DNA from: Paenibacillus sp. MAHUQ-63
Lineage (GTDB): Bacteria > Bacillota > Bacilli > Paenibacillales > NBRC-103111
Reading direction: 5' to 3'
DNA: 64,000 nt
Assembly: GCF_028765165.1 (NCBI RefSeq)
Contig: NZ_JARADB010000001.1
Span: 992,001-1,056,000 of the forward strand
Positions 26,183-35,508 of the stretch are shown here, piece after piece. Made by a program: the position numbers and the translations under genes. Every line of letters starts with the position of its first letter. Positions within the stretch are counted from its first letter, which is position 1. Under the pieces are notes generated by a model. That model was not told where the DNA came from, made no database searches, and saw only the letters and a program-made list of their open reading frames with translations.

Positions 26183-27196
26183 TTAACTGGCCGTCTGCGA
26201 CGCCATGCTTTCCTTTTCCCTGCGGAAGCGCAGACGAAGCAAACGCAGCCATTCGTACGTGCGGTCCAGCTCCTTGCCTTTCAGCTCTTCCGTCCCGCAC
26301 ATGCGCTGCAGTACCGGCTTCAAGTAGCGGTCGCCTACGGATTCGAAGGCGTTCCAGGCCTTGATCTGCTCCTCCTCCGGTACTTGCGCAAGCTCGGCCT
26401 CCACGAGCGGGTCCATGTCGTAGCCTTCCCGCTCCAGCTCTTCGACCCACTGGAGCAATTCTCTGCGCGGCATCGTCAGCCCGGCTTGCAGATCCGCCAA
26501 GCTTCCGCCGCCGGAAGTAATCTCCAGCAGCTTGCGCTTGCCGGCCTCGCGGTCGAGCTCGATGCGCAGCTTCTGCTCCTTCTGGGTCAGCAGCCACGAC
26601 TCGAACTTGGCCGGGTCAATGCTTCTGGCCACCCAATCTAGCGGGAAGCTGCCCATACGCGTACAATCGGCGGTCAGTTTCAGCATATCTTCCCCGTACA
26701 TGTTCGTCTTCTGCTCACCGAAGCCCGGAATTTGCTTTAACTCGTCTTTGCTCTTGGGCAGGAAGACGGACAGCATGCGCAGCACCCTGTTCGTGGCCAG
26801 CAAATAGGGCGCTTTCCCCTCCCGCGACGCCTGTTCCCGCCGCCATGTGCGAAGTTTCTCGTACATCTCCTCGTTCGGATGGTCATCGCAATAATACGTC
26901 AGCATTTGCGTCATTCTTGCTTTGCCGGATAGCGTCTGCGCGGCTTCCATATCCGAGCTGACCAAAGGGCGGAAGCCGCTGCGGATCTTCTCCCGCAGGC
27001 CATGGCGGAACGTGCTCAGCATTTCGTCCCAGCTCATGCCCTGATACCATTGCATCTGCTCCAGCTTGCCGGCATGGTTCGGCTCACTCCAGAATACGTG
27101 CCATATCCCCTGTTCTTCACCAATCGATACTTGTGCCGACAGTCTCTCATGTTCCCCCGTTTCTTTCTCCAATGTGCTTAGAAATACAATGTTCAT
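26183..27196 (-). CDS. HRDC-domain protein
   Basis: Soluble protein of 337 aa with an HRDC domain at about 110-178 (EEMYEKLRTWRREQASREGKA... LKQIPGFGEQKTNMYG). This nucleic-acid-binding module is usual at the C-terminus of RecQ helicases and RNase D. No helicase or nuclease motifs are present. The N-terminal 100 residues and the charged C-terminal part (LRIELDREAGKRKLLEITSGGG, then winged-helix-like sequence around 235-270) are not recognised. A role in DNA or RNA processing is likely, but no reaction can be named. The start follows a GGAGG about nine bases away. Confidence 0.75.
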   Translation of the reverse strand: MNIVFLSTLEKETGEHERLSAQVSIGEEQGIWHVFWSEPNHAGKLEQMQWYQGMSWDEMLSTFRHGLREKIRSGFRPLVSSDMEAAQTLSGKARMTQMLTYYCDDHPNEEMYEKLRTWRREQASREGKAPYLLATNRVLRMLSVFLPKSKDELKQIPGFGEQKTNMYGEDMLKLTADCTRMGSFPLDWVARSIDPAKFESWLLTQKEQKLRIELDREAGKRKLLEITSGGGSLADLQAGLTMPRRELLQWVEELEREGYDMDPLVEAELAQVPEEEQIKAWNAFESVGDRYLKPVLQRMCGTEELKGKELDRTYEWLRLLRLRFRREKESMASQTAS

Positions 27197-27235
27197 GCTT
27201 GCCTCCTCCTGACGATCTCATAATGGTTGAGAAAA

Positions 27236-27288
27236 ACGAAAAAGCACCTTCTCAGCCCAGGCTGAAAAGGTGCTTCCCTTTTTCTTAT
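27236..27288. terminator. strong bidirectional hairpin between divergent genes
   Basis: AAGCACCTTcTCAGC and GCTGAaAAGGTGCTT form a long stem. A T-run follows on both strands (CCCTTTTTC on plus, TTTTTCG on minus). It lies upstream of both flanking genes and so terminates neither. It may be a leader attenuator of the HRDC gene or a relic. Confidence 0.6.
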
Positions 27289-27391
27289 ATCCAAATGATA
27301 CCATGTTTGACAGATGGGCGCAACCTCTGTTTTGTTGACAGCCCTTTATCGGTTATAATGATAAGCATACTAGAATGAAATGAGGGCCCTT

Positions 27392-27685
27392 ATGTCTGAT
27401 TTTGACTTTTTATACGACCACCAGGAAGAGACAACTACCCGCTTCGTCTGTTTCGTCGGCAAAGCGCTGCACCGCTTCGATCTCGCGATTATGACCACAA
27501 CCCGCTATTATGGCAAGAAGCTCATTATCGATTTGCAGAGCGGACGCAGCGCCGTGATCGGCCCGGATGACCTGGCAGAGGAAGGCTACCTGGAATATGC
27601 CTTTAAACTGAATGAAGAACAGGCACAGGAACTGAACGAATTCTTGACGCAAATCATCGGATCCATTCACTTCACGGATATTTAA
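27392..27685 (+). CDS. DUF3055-like small protein
   Basis: Soluble protein of 97 aa. The pattern TRFVCFVGKALHRFDLAIM, then YYGKKLIIDLQSGRS and DDLAEEGYLEYAF resembles the DUF3055 family of Bacilli, whose role is unknown. I chose the ATG at 27392 with GAGGG upstream; an ATG 12 bases earlier overlaps that site. It probably forms a short operon with the next gene, 63 bp downstream. Confidence 0.7.
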   Translation: MSDFDFLYDHQEETTTRFVCFVGKALHRFDLAIMTTTRYYGKKLIIDLQSGRSAVIGPDDLAEEGYLEYAFKLNEEQAQELNEFLTQIIGSIHFTDI

Positions 27686-27748
27686 TGCTGCCTCGGGGGA
27701 CACTGGAGAAAGCACGCTTTCCCATCCCAGACGAGGAGGCTTTATCCG

Positions 27749-28054
27749 ATGACCAGTGAATCCGAGAACGATAAGTATAGCGAGACGCCCGGCTTCATGT
27801 CCGAGCAGCGGGATGAATACACCGACTTGGAGACGGTGGAATCCCAACGCAACGATCTGATACCCGAGGAATTTCCCGAAGGGCCGTATGGCACAAGCCT
27901 GAACGCAGAATCACTCGGGAAAAGCTCGCCATGGCGGAAGGATCAGCGTCCGCCTAACCGGTTCTCCTACGAGAACCACGAGCTGCACGCAGGCATCAAG
28001 CGCGACTACCCGGGTGAAGATGACAAGCGGAACGAGCCATTGAATCAGAAATAA
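27749..28054 (+). CDS. hypothetical hydrophilic protein, 101 aa
   Basis: I do not recognise it. The ATG lies nine bases after GAGGAGG and the gene is followed by a terminator. The protein is highly charged, rich in Glu, Asp, Pro and Asn, without any hydrophobic core, so it is probably disordered (for example EEFPEGPYGTSLNAESLG and HAGIKRDYPGEDDKRNEP). It may be a spore or stress-related hydrophilic protein, but nothing in the sequence proves this. Confidence 0.6.
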   Translation: MTSESENDKYSETPGFMSEQRDEYTDLETVESQRNDLIPEEFPEGPYGTSLNAESLGKSSPWRKDQRPPNRFSYENHELHAGIKRDYPGEDDKRNEPLNQK

Positions 28055-28107
28055 ACGGCGGCTGTCCTTAAGCAGGTAATTCTGCTTGGGGGCGGCCGCT
28101 TTCTTTC
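28054..28107. terminator. terminator between converging genes
   Basis: CGGCgGCTGTCC...AAGCAG pairs with CTGCTT...GGgCGGCCG, followed by TTTCTTTC on the plus strand. Confidence 0.7.
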
Positions 28108-28123
28108 GTTCCGGCAGGTGGGA

Positions 28124-30442
28124 TTACCGGATCGATTTCCTGAAATCGCCGGGCGTAAGCCCCTCATACCTTTTAAAAAAGCGAATAAAGCTGTTGACAT
28201 TGTTATACCCCACGTTAGCGGCAATCTCGTTGATCGTTTGATCCGTATCCTGCAGCAGCGTCTTGCTGACTTCCAACCGCCGCAGCGTTAAGTACTCCAG
28301 CATCGTTTTCCCGATTTCCTGCTTAAACATGCGGCTCAAATAGGCATGATTCAGCTTCACCTGCTCAGCGATCATTTCTACGGATAGATCCAAATGATAA
28401 TGCTCATCCATATAGGCAATAACCGTCTCAATATACGTGTTCTTCTTCGGCTGCAGCTGCTGCAAGCCTTCGCCGACCCTCTTCACGATACCGCATATCC
28501 ACTCGTGAATGGCATGAAGGGTCTCTTTGGACGCAAGTTCGCGGAACAGGTTGTGGTTCGTGCCGAAGATGTGCTCCGTATTCACATTCAAGTCGTTCAA
28601 ATTCCGCAGCATATCTTCCACGATGAGACTGTAGGTGCGAAAAATAACTTCTTCATTCAGCTTCGTACGCGCTTTAATCTGCGAATACAGCTCCATGAAC
28701 CGTTCTAACGCTTCCTCCGTTTGCCCGGCCTTCACAAAATTAATGATATGCTGCGAGAAATGCGGCGGTAAATAAAATTCATAGTCGGCTTCTCGGGCAT
28801 GATCTTCATAGAACAGCACGGTGTTCATTCCTGCCACCATCTTGGCGCGAATGACCTCGCTCGCCTCTTTGTAGGCATAGTGCGTCTCCAGGATATGCGA
28901 GAACGGGGTGCCAACGCCGATCGTGACGGATATTTTCAACAGTTGAGCGATCACTTGCTGAATGGCTTCACCGAAACGAGCAAGCTCCTCCTTCAGCTGG
29001 CGATGCGTAAGGTCCGCGGTATCCAAGTTAATCAGCAGGACGATTCGATTCTCATCGGTTTCAGCCGACAAGCACTCGTATTTGGCCGAAGCCAGCTCCT
29101 CGACGATATTGAGCATGGCATATTTGTACAAGTTCTGATCGGTCACGGAATAACTGCCCGCAAGCGAGCTGTATTCATCGATTTCAATAAGGAAAACAAC
29201 CAGCCCGTTCTCGGCGAAACGGATATGCAAGAATTCCAGCTTGCCGTTAATCTCTTGGATATTGCTAAATTTATTGCCCAAGAGCGCCAGCAGGAATCGT
29301 TCACGGAGAGCCGGCAGATTCATGCGAAATTGACGCTCCCAAGCCTCATTTTTACTGAATACATGATCAAGGACAGATGAGATCGTTTCCAGCTCGTTCT
29401 TTTGCGGAGAGCCTGACGGCTGCCCCTCTCCATTGCGGTTATACGGCAAGGTTTTATCCATCAACGATTTGATCGGACTGTACATTTTCCTTGACATAAA
29501 ATAAGACAGAATGACGCCAAGCGCCACCAGAAGCGTGCAAGTCATCCAGGCCACACTGCGAACGTAGGCAAGCTTGGAAAGTAAATACTGCAAAGGTGTT
29601 TCGGACACGATGCTCCACTTGTTATGAAGCGTCTTGACATAAGTGATCAGATTCCGGTCTCCATCTTGCTTCGCAATGGTGTAACCGATAGCATCCTGTG
29701 CGCTCCCGATCGTTTGTACGATGCGCCCCACATGCTCGGCATCCAGCGGATTCAGAGACGATGATGTGATGACATTGCCGCTGCGGTCCAAAATATAGGT
29801 CGTCGTGTGCGGGTTCCCCTCCATCTTCCGCAAGGACGCTTTCAGCGCGGATTCATGCATATGAACGGCCAGCAGCCCTTTGAAATCTTTACGCTGAACA
29901 GGAACCTTGAGCACATACGTCACGATTTGATCCAACTCATTCCCTTGGCGGGAGCTGAGCCAGAATCCGGATTCGGCCGCGGACATGCCTTCTTGAATCC
30001 AAATATCTCTTGGGGACTGGGCATACGTCCTCGTATAACCGTCGGAGGCGATGATGAGATTCGCTCCTGTCGCATAGAAATCGATGGATTGAATAGCCTC
30101 GTTGGCCGTTGCCGCCGTTTTCAAAATATCACGGGTTTCATTCAGAAGAAACGTGTTGGCCGGATCGTTGACATAGCTGGCAATCCGTCCGTCGAGTCCG
30201 ATGCGAATGGCGATTGACTGCATCTCCTCGATCATTTTCTCAACCGATGCGTTTTTTTGCTTGGCGGATTGGATCGTCGCCTGACTTAATTCGTTTTCCA
30301 ACGTAGAAATGGTAAAACTATAGGAAGCATAGCTCAGAATCATGATCGGAAGCAGGATGACCACCAGATAGGAGATAAAATAAGTCCAGAACACTCTGGG
30401 CAAATTTCGGAGATATTGTCTGATCGACACAACCGGCGGCAT
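28124..30442 (-). CDS. membrane-bound AraC-family regulator with Cache sensor
   Basis: Protein of 772 aa. An N-terminal membrane helix (about 18-40), an extracellular Cache-like sensor (about 41-290) and a second helix (about 293-315) come first. A long cytoplasmic part follows, with a degenerate GGDEF-like region (about 380-530) and a C-terminal double helix-turn-helix of AraC type (about 665-770, ending GLTPGDFRKSIR). This build is typical of Paenibacillus regulators encoded beside CUT1 sugar transporters. It is divergent from the ABC genes and probably controls them. I chose the ATG at 30442 after AGGTGA; a TTG 21 bases earlier has no site. Confidence 0.9.
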   Translation of the reverse strand: MPPVVSIRQYLRNLPRVFWTYFISYLVVILLPIMILSYASYSFTISTLENELSQATIQSAKQKNASVEKMIEEMQSIAIRIGLDGRIASYVNDPANTFLLNETRDILKTAATANEAIQSIDFYATGANLIIASDGYTRTYAQSPRDIWIQEGMSAAESGFWLSSRQGNELDQIVTYVLKVPVQRKDFKGLLAVHMHESALKASLRKMEGNPHTTTYILDRSGNVITSSSLNPLDAEHVGRIVQTIGSAQDAIGYTIAKQDGDRNLITYVKTLHNKWSIVSETPLQYLLSKLAYVRSVAWMTCTLLVALGVILSYFMSRKMYSPIKSLMDKTLPYNRNGEGQPSGSPQKNELETISSVLDHVFSKNEAWERQFRMNLPALRERFLLALLGNKFSNIQEINGKLEFLHIRFAENGLVVFLIEIDEYSSLAGSYSVTDQNLYKYAMLNIVEELASAKYECLSAETDENRIVLLINLDTADLTHRQLKEELARFGEAIQQVIAQLLKISVTIGVGTPFSHILETHYAYKEASEVIRAKMVAGMNTVLFYEDHAREADYEFYLPPHFSQHIINFVKAGQTEEALERFMELYSQIKARTKLNEEVIFRTYSLIVEDMLRNLNDLNVNTEHIFGTNHNLFRELASKETLHAIHEWICGIVKRVGEGLQQLQPKKNTYIETVIAYMDEHYHLDLSVEMIAEQVKLNHAYLSRMFKQEIGKTMLEYLTLRRLEVSKTLLQDTDQTINEIAANVGYNNVNSFIRFFKRYEGLTPGDFRKSIR

Positions 30443-30515
30443 CGTTTCACCTGCTTTCTTCAAAGTAATCCTATTATGCCATAAAAATGCCGTAACGGAT
30501 GCAATTGTGGCGAGG

Positions 30516-30567
30516 AAGTCACGAATCGATGAACGATGTCATAACTTGATGATTCCATAAGTCACGA
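30516..30567. promoter_or_regulatory. direct repeats, candidate AraC-regulator binding sites
   Basis: AAGTCACGA occurs at 30516-30524 and again at 30559-30567, in the same orientation and 43 bp apart (about four helical turns). Both lie in the space between the regulator and the solute-binding protein gene. Confidence 0.45.
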
Positions 30568-30689
30568 TTTCTCTACAACCTTCATGGATTGGAGATAGGC
30601 GTGCAGACCTCCCGTCCCCATAATAAAAAGTGTGAGACGCAACTCAAATTTACCGTATTCCATAAGCATCCAGGGGAGGATATTTAAAA

Positions 30690-32015
30690 ATGAACATGAG
30701 CAAAGCCGCATCCATAACGCTATCCACAATTTTGCTGGCCGGCACGCTGACGGCGTGCGCAACCGACAGCAGCAATGATGCTGCAGGGGATTCAACCGGT
30801 AACGCTGCACAATCCGCAAAACCGAATGAACCGATCAAGCTGACCTTCGCCTCTTGGAGTATCAGTGAAGCCGCAACGAAAGGCGCACTGGAGGAAATGG
30901 TCAAAAAGTATGAAGAGAAGACGCCGAATGTCAAAATCGAGTTTATCGGCATTCCTTTCGCTGATATTAAACAGCAAACCTTCGTGATGGCTTCGACGGG
31001 GAATGCGCCTGACATCATTCAAACGTTCCCCGCTTGGTTCGGGTCCTATGCAGCCTCAGACATTGTAACGCCGCTCGACGACTTGATGGGCAAAGAATAT
31101 GTAGACGATTTGATGCCAAGCTTCAAGGAAGATTTCTCGTACAACGGCAAATTAATGGGAGTTCCTTGGGCGCCGACGCCTTACATTTTGTACTGGAACA
31201 AAGACCTGTTCAAGAAAGCCGGGCTCGAAGCCAAGGCACCGGCAACGATCGACGAGATGCTGAAAGCAGCGAAGGCGCTTTCGGAGTTGAAGACCGACAG
31301 CGGAGAGAAAATCTACGGGTTCGGGGAGCCTTCCGACAAGCTCGCCATCAACGGCGAGATCGCGCTGCGCAATCTGTACAGCTTCGGAGGAGCGCTTCTG
31401 GACAAAGACGGGAAGGTCAATGCCAATACCCCTGAAATGGTCAACACATTAAACTATTATAAAAAATTAGTGAAAGACGGCATCAGCCCCTCCGGCGCCA
31501 AGCTGAAAGACCTGAGGAATCTGTTCTCCATCGGCCGTTTAGGCATGTACGTAGACGGCAACTACGGAAAAGCCGTATTCCGCAACTTGAGCGGCAAAGG
31601 CGCTGAATATGACAAAGTATGGGGAGCGGCCCTTGTACCTGCCGGTGTCTCCGGAAAAAGTGTCTCGATCGGCGAGGCGCATGGACTCGTGATTTCTGCG
31701 GATTCCAAGCATAAGCAGGCTGCAGCGGATTTCATTAAATATTTGACCGATAAAGAAGCGATTTCCATTTACCACAAGCAAAGCGATGTCATCTCTGCGC
31801 GCAAATCACTCAGTTCCATGTTCACGGAAACGGAATTCGACAAAGTGCTGATGGAACAAATGAACCTTATTCAACCGCTGCCCAAAAATCATCCGGGGAT
31901 GGAACAGGCGTATATCGATATCGCCGATGCCCTGCTCAAAGTGTCGACGGATTACGCACCGACGGATAAGGTGGCGCAGGAGCTCGACGCCAAATTGAAA
32001 GTAACGCTGAAATAA
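30690..32015 (+). CDS. sugar ABC transporter solute-binding lipoprotein (CUT1)
   Basis: Extracellular binding protein of 441 aa. The signal peptide ends in a lipobox LTAC (lipidated Cys near residue 23) followed by a Ser/Asp/Gly-rich linker. The mature part is a family 1 solute-binding protein (LTFASWSISEAA, VPWAPTPYILYWNKDLF, AHGLVISADSKHKQAAADFI). The substrate is probably a sugar or oligosaccharide; its neighbours give no precise answer. The start follows AGGGGAGG. It is the first of three genes with two permeases and no ATPase, so a shared MsmX-type ATPase encoded elsewhere must energise the importer. Confidence 0.93.
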   Translation: MNMSKAASITLSTILLAGTLTACATDSSNDAAGDSTGNAAQSAKPNEPIKLTFASWSISEAATKGALEEMVKKYEEKTPNVKIEFIGIPFADIKQQTFVMASTGNAPDIIQTFPAWFGSYAASDIVTPLDDLMGKEYVDDLMPSFKEDFSYNGKLMGVPWAPTPYILYWNKDLFKKAGLEAKAPATIDEMLKAAKALSELKTDSGEKIYGFGEPSDKLAINGEIALRNLYSFGGALLDKDGKVNANTPEMVNTLNYYKKLVKDGISPSGAKLKDLRNLFSIGRLGMYVDGNYGKAVFRNLSGKGAEYDKVWGAALVPAGVSGKSVSIGEAHGLVISADSKHKQAAADFIKYLTDKEAISIYHKQSDVISARKSLSSMFTETEFDKVLMEQMNLIQPLPKNHPGMEQAYIDIADALLKVSTDYAPTDKVAQELDAKLKVTLK

Positions 32016-32037
32016 AGCTGCTGGGAGTGGACATCAT

Positions 32038-32997
32038 ATGCGAGTTAAAGGAATATCGGAGCTGGCGAAGGACCGCCTGTTTCTTCTAGTTCTCATCGTA
32101 CCCGCTTTGGCGATGCTGCTGTTCACGATCGGGATTCCCATCGTGAAATCGATTTACATGAGCTTCTTTAAGGTCACACTGCTCAGTATGAAGAACCAGC
32201 CGTGGAACGATTTCGCCAACTATGCGGAGATTTTCAAAGACGGGGAGTTCTTCGAGGCTCTGCGTGTAACCTTGACGTACGTCGTCTGCATTGTCAGCGT
32301 GCAATTTGTACTGGGGATGTGTTTGGCCCTGCTGCTCAATGCCAACATTCGCTTCAAGAAGCTGTTCCGTACGCTTATTCTCATCCCATGGATTGTGCCG
32401 ACGATCGTATCGGCACTCTTATGGATGTGGCTGTTTCAGCCGCAGTACGGACTCATCAACTACGTGCTGCAGCAGTTGCATCTCATCAGCAAGCCGCAGG
32501 ATTGGCTGACCAATCTGGATCTGGCCTTGCCGGCCGTGATCGTAACGGCGCTGTGGCGGCAGCTTCCCTTCATGAGCACGATGCTCTTGGCGGGAATGCA
32601 GGGGATCTCCGAGGATATGTATGAAGCCGCACGAATCGACGGCGCCAACCGGAGGCAGCTTTTATTGTATATTACGCTGCCTATGCTCAAAAACAATATC
32701 AAAACCATCACTTTAATCTCGATCATCGAGAACTTCAAAATGTTCCCGCTGTTCTGGATTATGACAGGCGGCGGCCCGCTGAACACGACGACTACGCTTG
32801 CGATATACAGCTATAAAGCCGCCTTCGTCCAGCTGAATTTAGGCAAAGGCGCTGCAATCGGCGCCGTGTGGCTTATCATCATGCTGCTGATCTCCATGCT
32901 CTACAACAAGCTGTTCTCATTGGGCGAGGAACCCGCTGCAGGAAGGAGGAACAGCTATGCCAAGTCCAAGCCGGTCAAGCAAAAACACGCTGCATAA
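32038..32997 (+). CDS. sugar ABC transporter permease 1 (CUT1, MalF-like)
   Basis: Inner-membrane permease of 319 aa with about six membrane helices. The EAA loop that docks the ATPase is visible as YEAARIDGANRRQLLLYITLP. It lies 22 bp after the binding protein gene, and its 3' end overlaps the next permease gene by 41 bases in another frame, so translation is coupled. The basic C-terminal tail (SYAKSKPVKQKHAA) is coded by that overlap. Confidence 0.93.
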   Translation: MRVKGISELAKDRLFLLVLIVPALAMLLFTIGIPIVKSIYMSFFKVTLLSMKNQPWNDFANYAEIFKDGEFFEALRVTLTYVVCIVSVQFVLGMCLALLLNANIRFKKLFRTLILIPWIVPTIVSALLWMWLFQPQYGLINYVLQQLHLISKPQDWLTNLDLALPAVIVTALWRQLPFMSTMLLAGMQGISEDMYEAARIDGANRRQLLLYITLPMLKNNIKTITLISIIENFKMFPLFWIMTGGGPLNTTTTLAIYSYKAAFVQLNLGKGAAIGAVWLIIMLLISMLYNKLFSLGEEPAAGRRNSYAKSKPVKQKHAA

Positions 32998-33808
32998 TAC
33001 GGGACAATATGTAGGCTTATTCGTATTCGTCTTATTTCTCATCTTTCCGCTGTACTGGATGTTCGTGACTTCATTCAAGGACAACTCCGTGCTATTCCAA
33101 ATTCCGCCGGAGTGGGTGCCGTCGAAGCCCGTTATGTCGCACTATGTGAAGCTGCTGTCCGATAACGTGTTTCTGATCTATTACCGTAACAGCCTGTTGG
33201 TCAGCGGAAGCACAACGCTGGTGACTCTGCTCTTCGCAATGTTCGCCGGCTACGGGTTCTCCCGCTTTCATTTTAAATTCAAAAATGCCATCATGTTCTC
33301 GCTCTTATCGACGCAGATGCTGCCTGTCGTCTCTCTGCTCATTGCGCTTTATGCGATGTACAAGTCGTACGGGCTGTTAAATACGCATTTGGGACTCATT
33401 ATCGCCCTGACGACAGCATCCCTGCCCTTCTCGATCTGGATGATCAAGGTTTTCTTCGACAACATCCCGCACTCGCTGGAGGAAGCGGCAAAAATCGATG
33501 GATGCAGCCGGTTCGGCATCTTATTCCGTATCATTTTCCCGTTGTCGAAGCCCGGCATTTTCTCCGTCGGCATTTATACGTTCATTTTGTCATGGGATGA
33601 TTTGCTGTACTCCTTGACGCTCATCAATAAGGATCACCTTCGCACACTGAACCCCGGCATATCCATCCGGTATATGGGTGAAGTCGCTTATGATTGGGCT
33701 AACATTATGACGGTTTGCGTCACGGCGACGATCCCGATTGTTATCTTATTCTTGTTTTTCCAGAAATATATGGTCGCCGGACTAACGGCCGGTGCTGTGA
33801 AAGAATAG
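32957..33808 (+). CDS. sugar ABC transporter permease 2 (CUT1, MalG-like)
   Basis: Permease of 283 aa with six membrane helices and the EAA loop EEAAKIDGCSRFGILFRI. The start ATG at 32957 lies within the previous gene and has its own GGAAGGAGG site, which supports the 41-base overlap as real. It is the last gene of the importer operon; no ATP-binding subunit or glycosidase follows. Confidence 0.93.
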   Translation: MPSPSRSSKNTLHNTGQYVGLFVFVLFLIFPLYWMFVTSFKDNSVLFQIPPEWVPSKPVMSHYVKLLSDNVFLIYYRNSLLVSGSTTLVTLLFAMFAGYGFSRFHFKFKNAIMFSLLSTQMLPVVSLLIALYAMYKSYGLLNTHLGLIIALTTASLPFSIWMIKVFFDNIPHSLEEAAKIDGCSRFGILFRIIFPLSKPGIFSVGIYTFILSWDDLLYSLTLINKDHLRTLNPGISIRYMGEVAYDWANIMTVCVTATIPIVILFLFFQKYMVAGLTAGAVKE

Positions 33809-33844
33809 CAAAAAGCCTGCCTCCCTAATCGGAGACAGGCTCTT
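33809..33844. terminator. terminator between the importer and uxaE
   Basis: AAGCCTGcCTCC and GGAGaCAGGCTT form a stem between converging genes. The A-run on the left makes it a good terminator for uxaE; the T-run on the right is weaker. Confidence 0.75.
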
Positions 33845-33848
33845 AGCC

Positions 33849-35333
33849 TTATTTACCCAGCAGCTCCAGATGTCTGCCGATATGTTTGCGAAGACCTTCG
33901 GCGAACACCTCTTCCTGCTCGGCCATCGTTTGGAAGAACTCATCCGCGAACGTTTTGCTGCCATCTGCATTCTTCGCTTGCAGCAGCAAACCGTACGTGA
34001 TGTGCAGCAACTGACGGGCGTTGTTTTCTTCCATGTAATTCGGCAGATCGCTATCCGACACTTCGGCGAGCGGAACGATTGCATCGATGTCTGTCGTTAC
34101 ATGGTAGTAAGCCGTCGCCTCGGAGAAATGCTCCAACGCGTATTGATGCATGCGGCGGTATAGCGACGGGTTTACTTTCGCTACGACGCGTACGGCTTCA
34201 AGCCAGTTCGTGCCGGCTGTTTTGATATGGAACAGACCTTTCGTGTATTGCCCGATGAGCGGGAATACGCTGAATTTGTCACTGCCGGAGTGAATGCTCA
34301 GCTTATATTCGAAATGCACGGCAATCGCGGCATGGCTCGCAAGCTCACGCTCGAATTGCGCGATATCGCCGATATAGTCGATTCCCTTCTGGAACTCTCC
34401 GCAGAAACGCGGCGCCATGCTGAAGATCTTCACGCCGCGGTCGCGAAGCTCGTTCGCTACCAGGTAATGCGCTTCCGGCGATGTCGGCGTAGCCGTCTCG
34501 TCGATTGAAATTTCAAAATCAACCGCGCGGTCCAGCGTCGCAATATATTTGCGGTAAATAGCTTCCATGAAGTTGATTGCCGCATCATAGATCAGAACGT
34601 CCTTCTGGAGCGCCTCGCGTGTGTAGTTCAGTGCCGCACCCGGAACGTTAGCCGGTGTCTCCAGGTAGCGCTTCTCATAGTGCTCGCGCAAGCTCGCAGG
34701 AAGCTGCTCGTATTTGGCGGATACTTCAGCCGCGGATAAGCCTTCGATCGTATTGTCGATATTCTCGGAGCAATCGAGCGTCAGCATCGTGAAGCCGAGG
34801 CGAAGCGCGTATTCAATGTCTTCTTCTTTCTTCAAGTGGTCGCCGTCTGCGCCATATCCATCTTTGTAGCCTTCTTGGAACACGGCGTAAGCCGCTGCAT
34901 CCAAGACGTCTTCGTAGGTTCTGCCTGTCAGCGCAAGCTCTCGGATACTTTGTTGAGCCAGCACAGGACGAATGTCTTTGCCGCGGATCGTTTGGATGTG
35001 ACCAGGGCTTGCAATGCCGAGACGGTCGCCGAGACCCATCGTCGCGACTTGCGTTCCGAATGCTTGCGGAGCTGTATATGGAAGGAATTGGTTCAAAACA
35101 AGACGGTTAGCATGCGTCAATGGAGCTACTTTCGCGCCGTCTGTAACTTCTCCGTTCAATTGATCGAACAATTCGCCTTCACCGACAGCGACAATACGTT
35201 TGCCTGCCTCCGTGCGAACCATCAGAAGCGAAGTGCTGCCAACTTGCGTAAGGGATGCCTCGTATACTTTCACGCCCGGTGCCGAATATGTGGATAGATT
35301 GCCTGCTTGGATTGCGGCTATAAGTTCTTTCAT
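33849..35333 (-). CDS. uxaE: tagaturonate epimerase family protein
   Basis: Soluble enzyme of 494 aa resembling UxaE, the metal-dependent epimerase that converts D-tagaturonate to D-fructuronate, an alternative route for galacturonate. Characteristic segments include FTMLTLDCSENIDNTI, YEKRYLETP, EISIDETATPTSP and HSGSDKFSVFPLIG; their His, Asp and Glu residues could bind the metal. The start follows AAGGAGGAA. A catabolite-repression site lies at the promoter, and an AraC regulator is transcribed divergently. No uronate isomerase, dehydratase or kinase gene is in the window. Confidence 0.85.
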   Translation of the reverse strand: MKELIAAIQAGNLSTYSAPGVKVYEASLTQVGSTSLLMVRTEAGKRIVAVGEGELFDQLNGEVTDGAKVAPLTHANRLVLNQFLPYTAPQAFGTQVATMGLGDRLGIASPGHIQTIRGKDIRPVLAQQSIRELALTGRTYEDVLDAAAYAVFQEGYKDGYGADGDHLKKEEDIEYALRLGFTMLTLDCSENIDNTIEGLSAAEVSAKYEQLPASLREHYEKRYLETPANVPGAALNYTREALQKDVLIYDAAINFMEAIYRKYIATLDRAVDFEISIDETATPTSPEAHYLVANELRDRGVKIFSMAPRFCGEFQKGIDYIGDIAQFERELASHAAIAVHFEYKLSIHSGSDKFSVFPLIGQYTKGLFHIKTAGTNWLEAVRVVAKVNPSLYRRMHQYALEHFSEATAYYHVTTDIDAIVPLAEVSDSDLPNYMEENNARQLLHITYGLLLQAKNADGSKTFADEFFQTMAEQEEVFAEGLRKHIGRHLELLGK

Positions 35334-35352
35334 TGTCTGTTCCTCCTTGTTT

Positions 35353-35367
35353 TTGCAAACGGTTGCT
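35353..35367. promoter_or_regulatory. cre site (CcpA) at the uxaE promoter
   Basis: TTGCAAACGGTTGCT matches the consensus WTGNAANCGNWNNCW at every defined position. It lies about 20 bp before the uxaE start codon, probably within the untranslated leader, where CcpA would block elongation. Confidence 0.7.
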
Positions 35368-35508
35368 AAAATGGTATAGCTTTATCATATCGCAAGTTAG
35401 GAGCTTTTTCTCTTCATCTATTCCTATTTTCTGCAGAAACTATTCATATTTTTCACTCCAATCATGGTATACTTCTGTTAGTCCATTCGGTATGAAGGAG
35501 TCATTCTT

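Noticed and set aside
27340-27362. Sigma-A promoter TTGACA...TATAAT before the DUF3055-like gene
   Set aside because: Both boxes are perfect but only 13 bp apart, too close for a normal sigma-A promoter.
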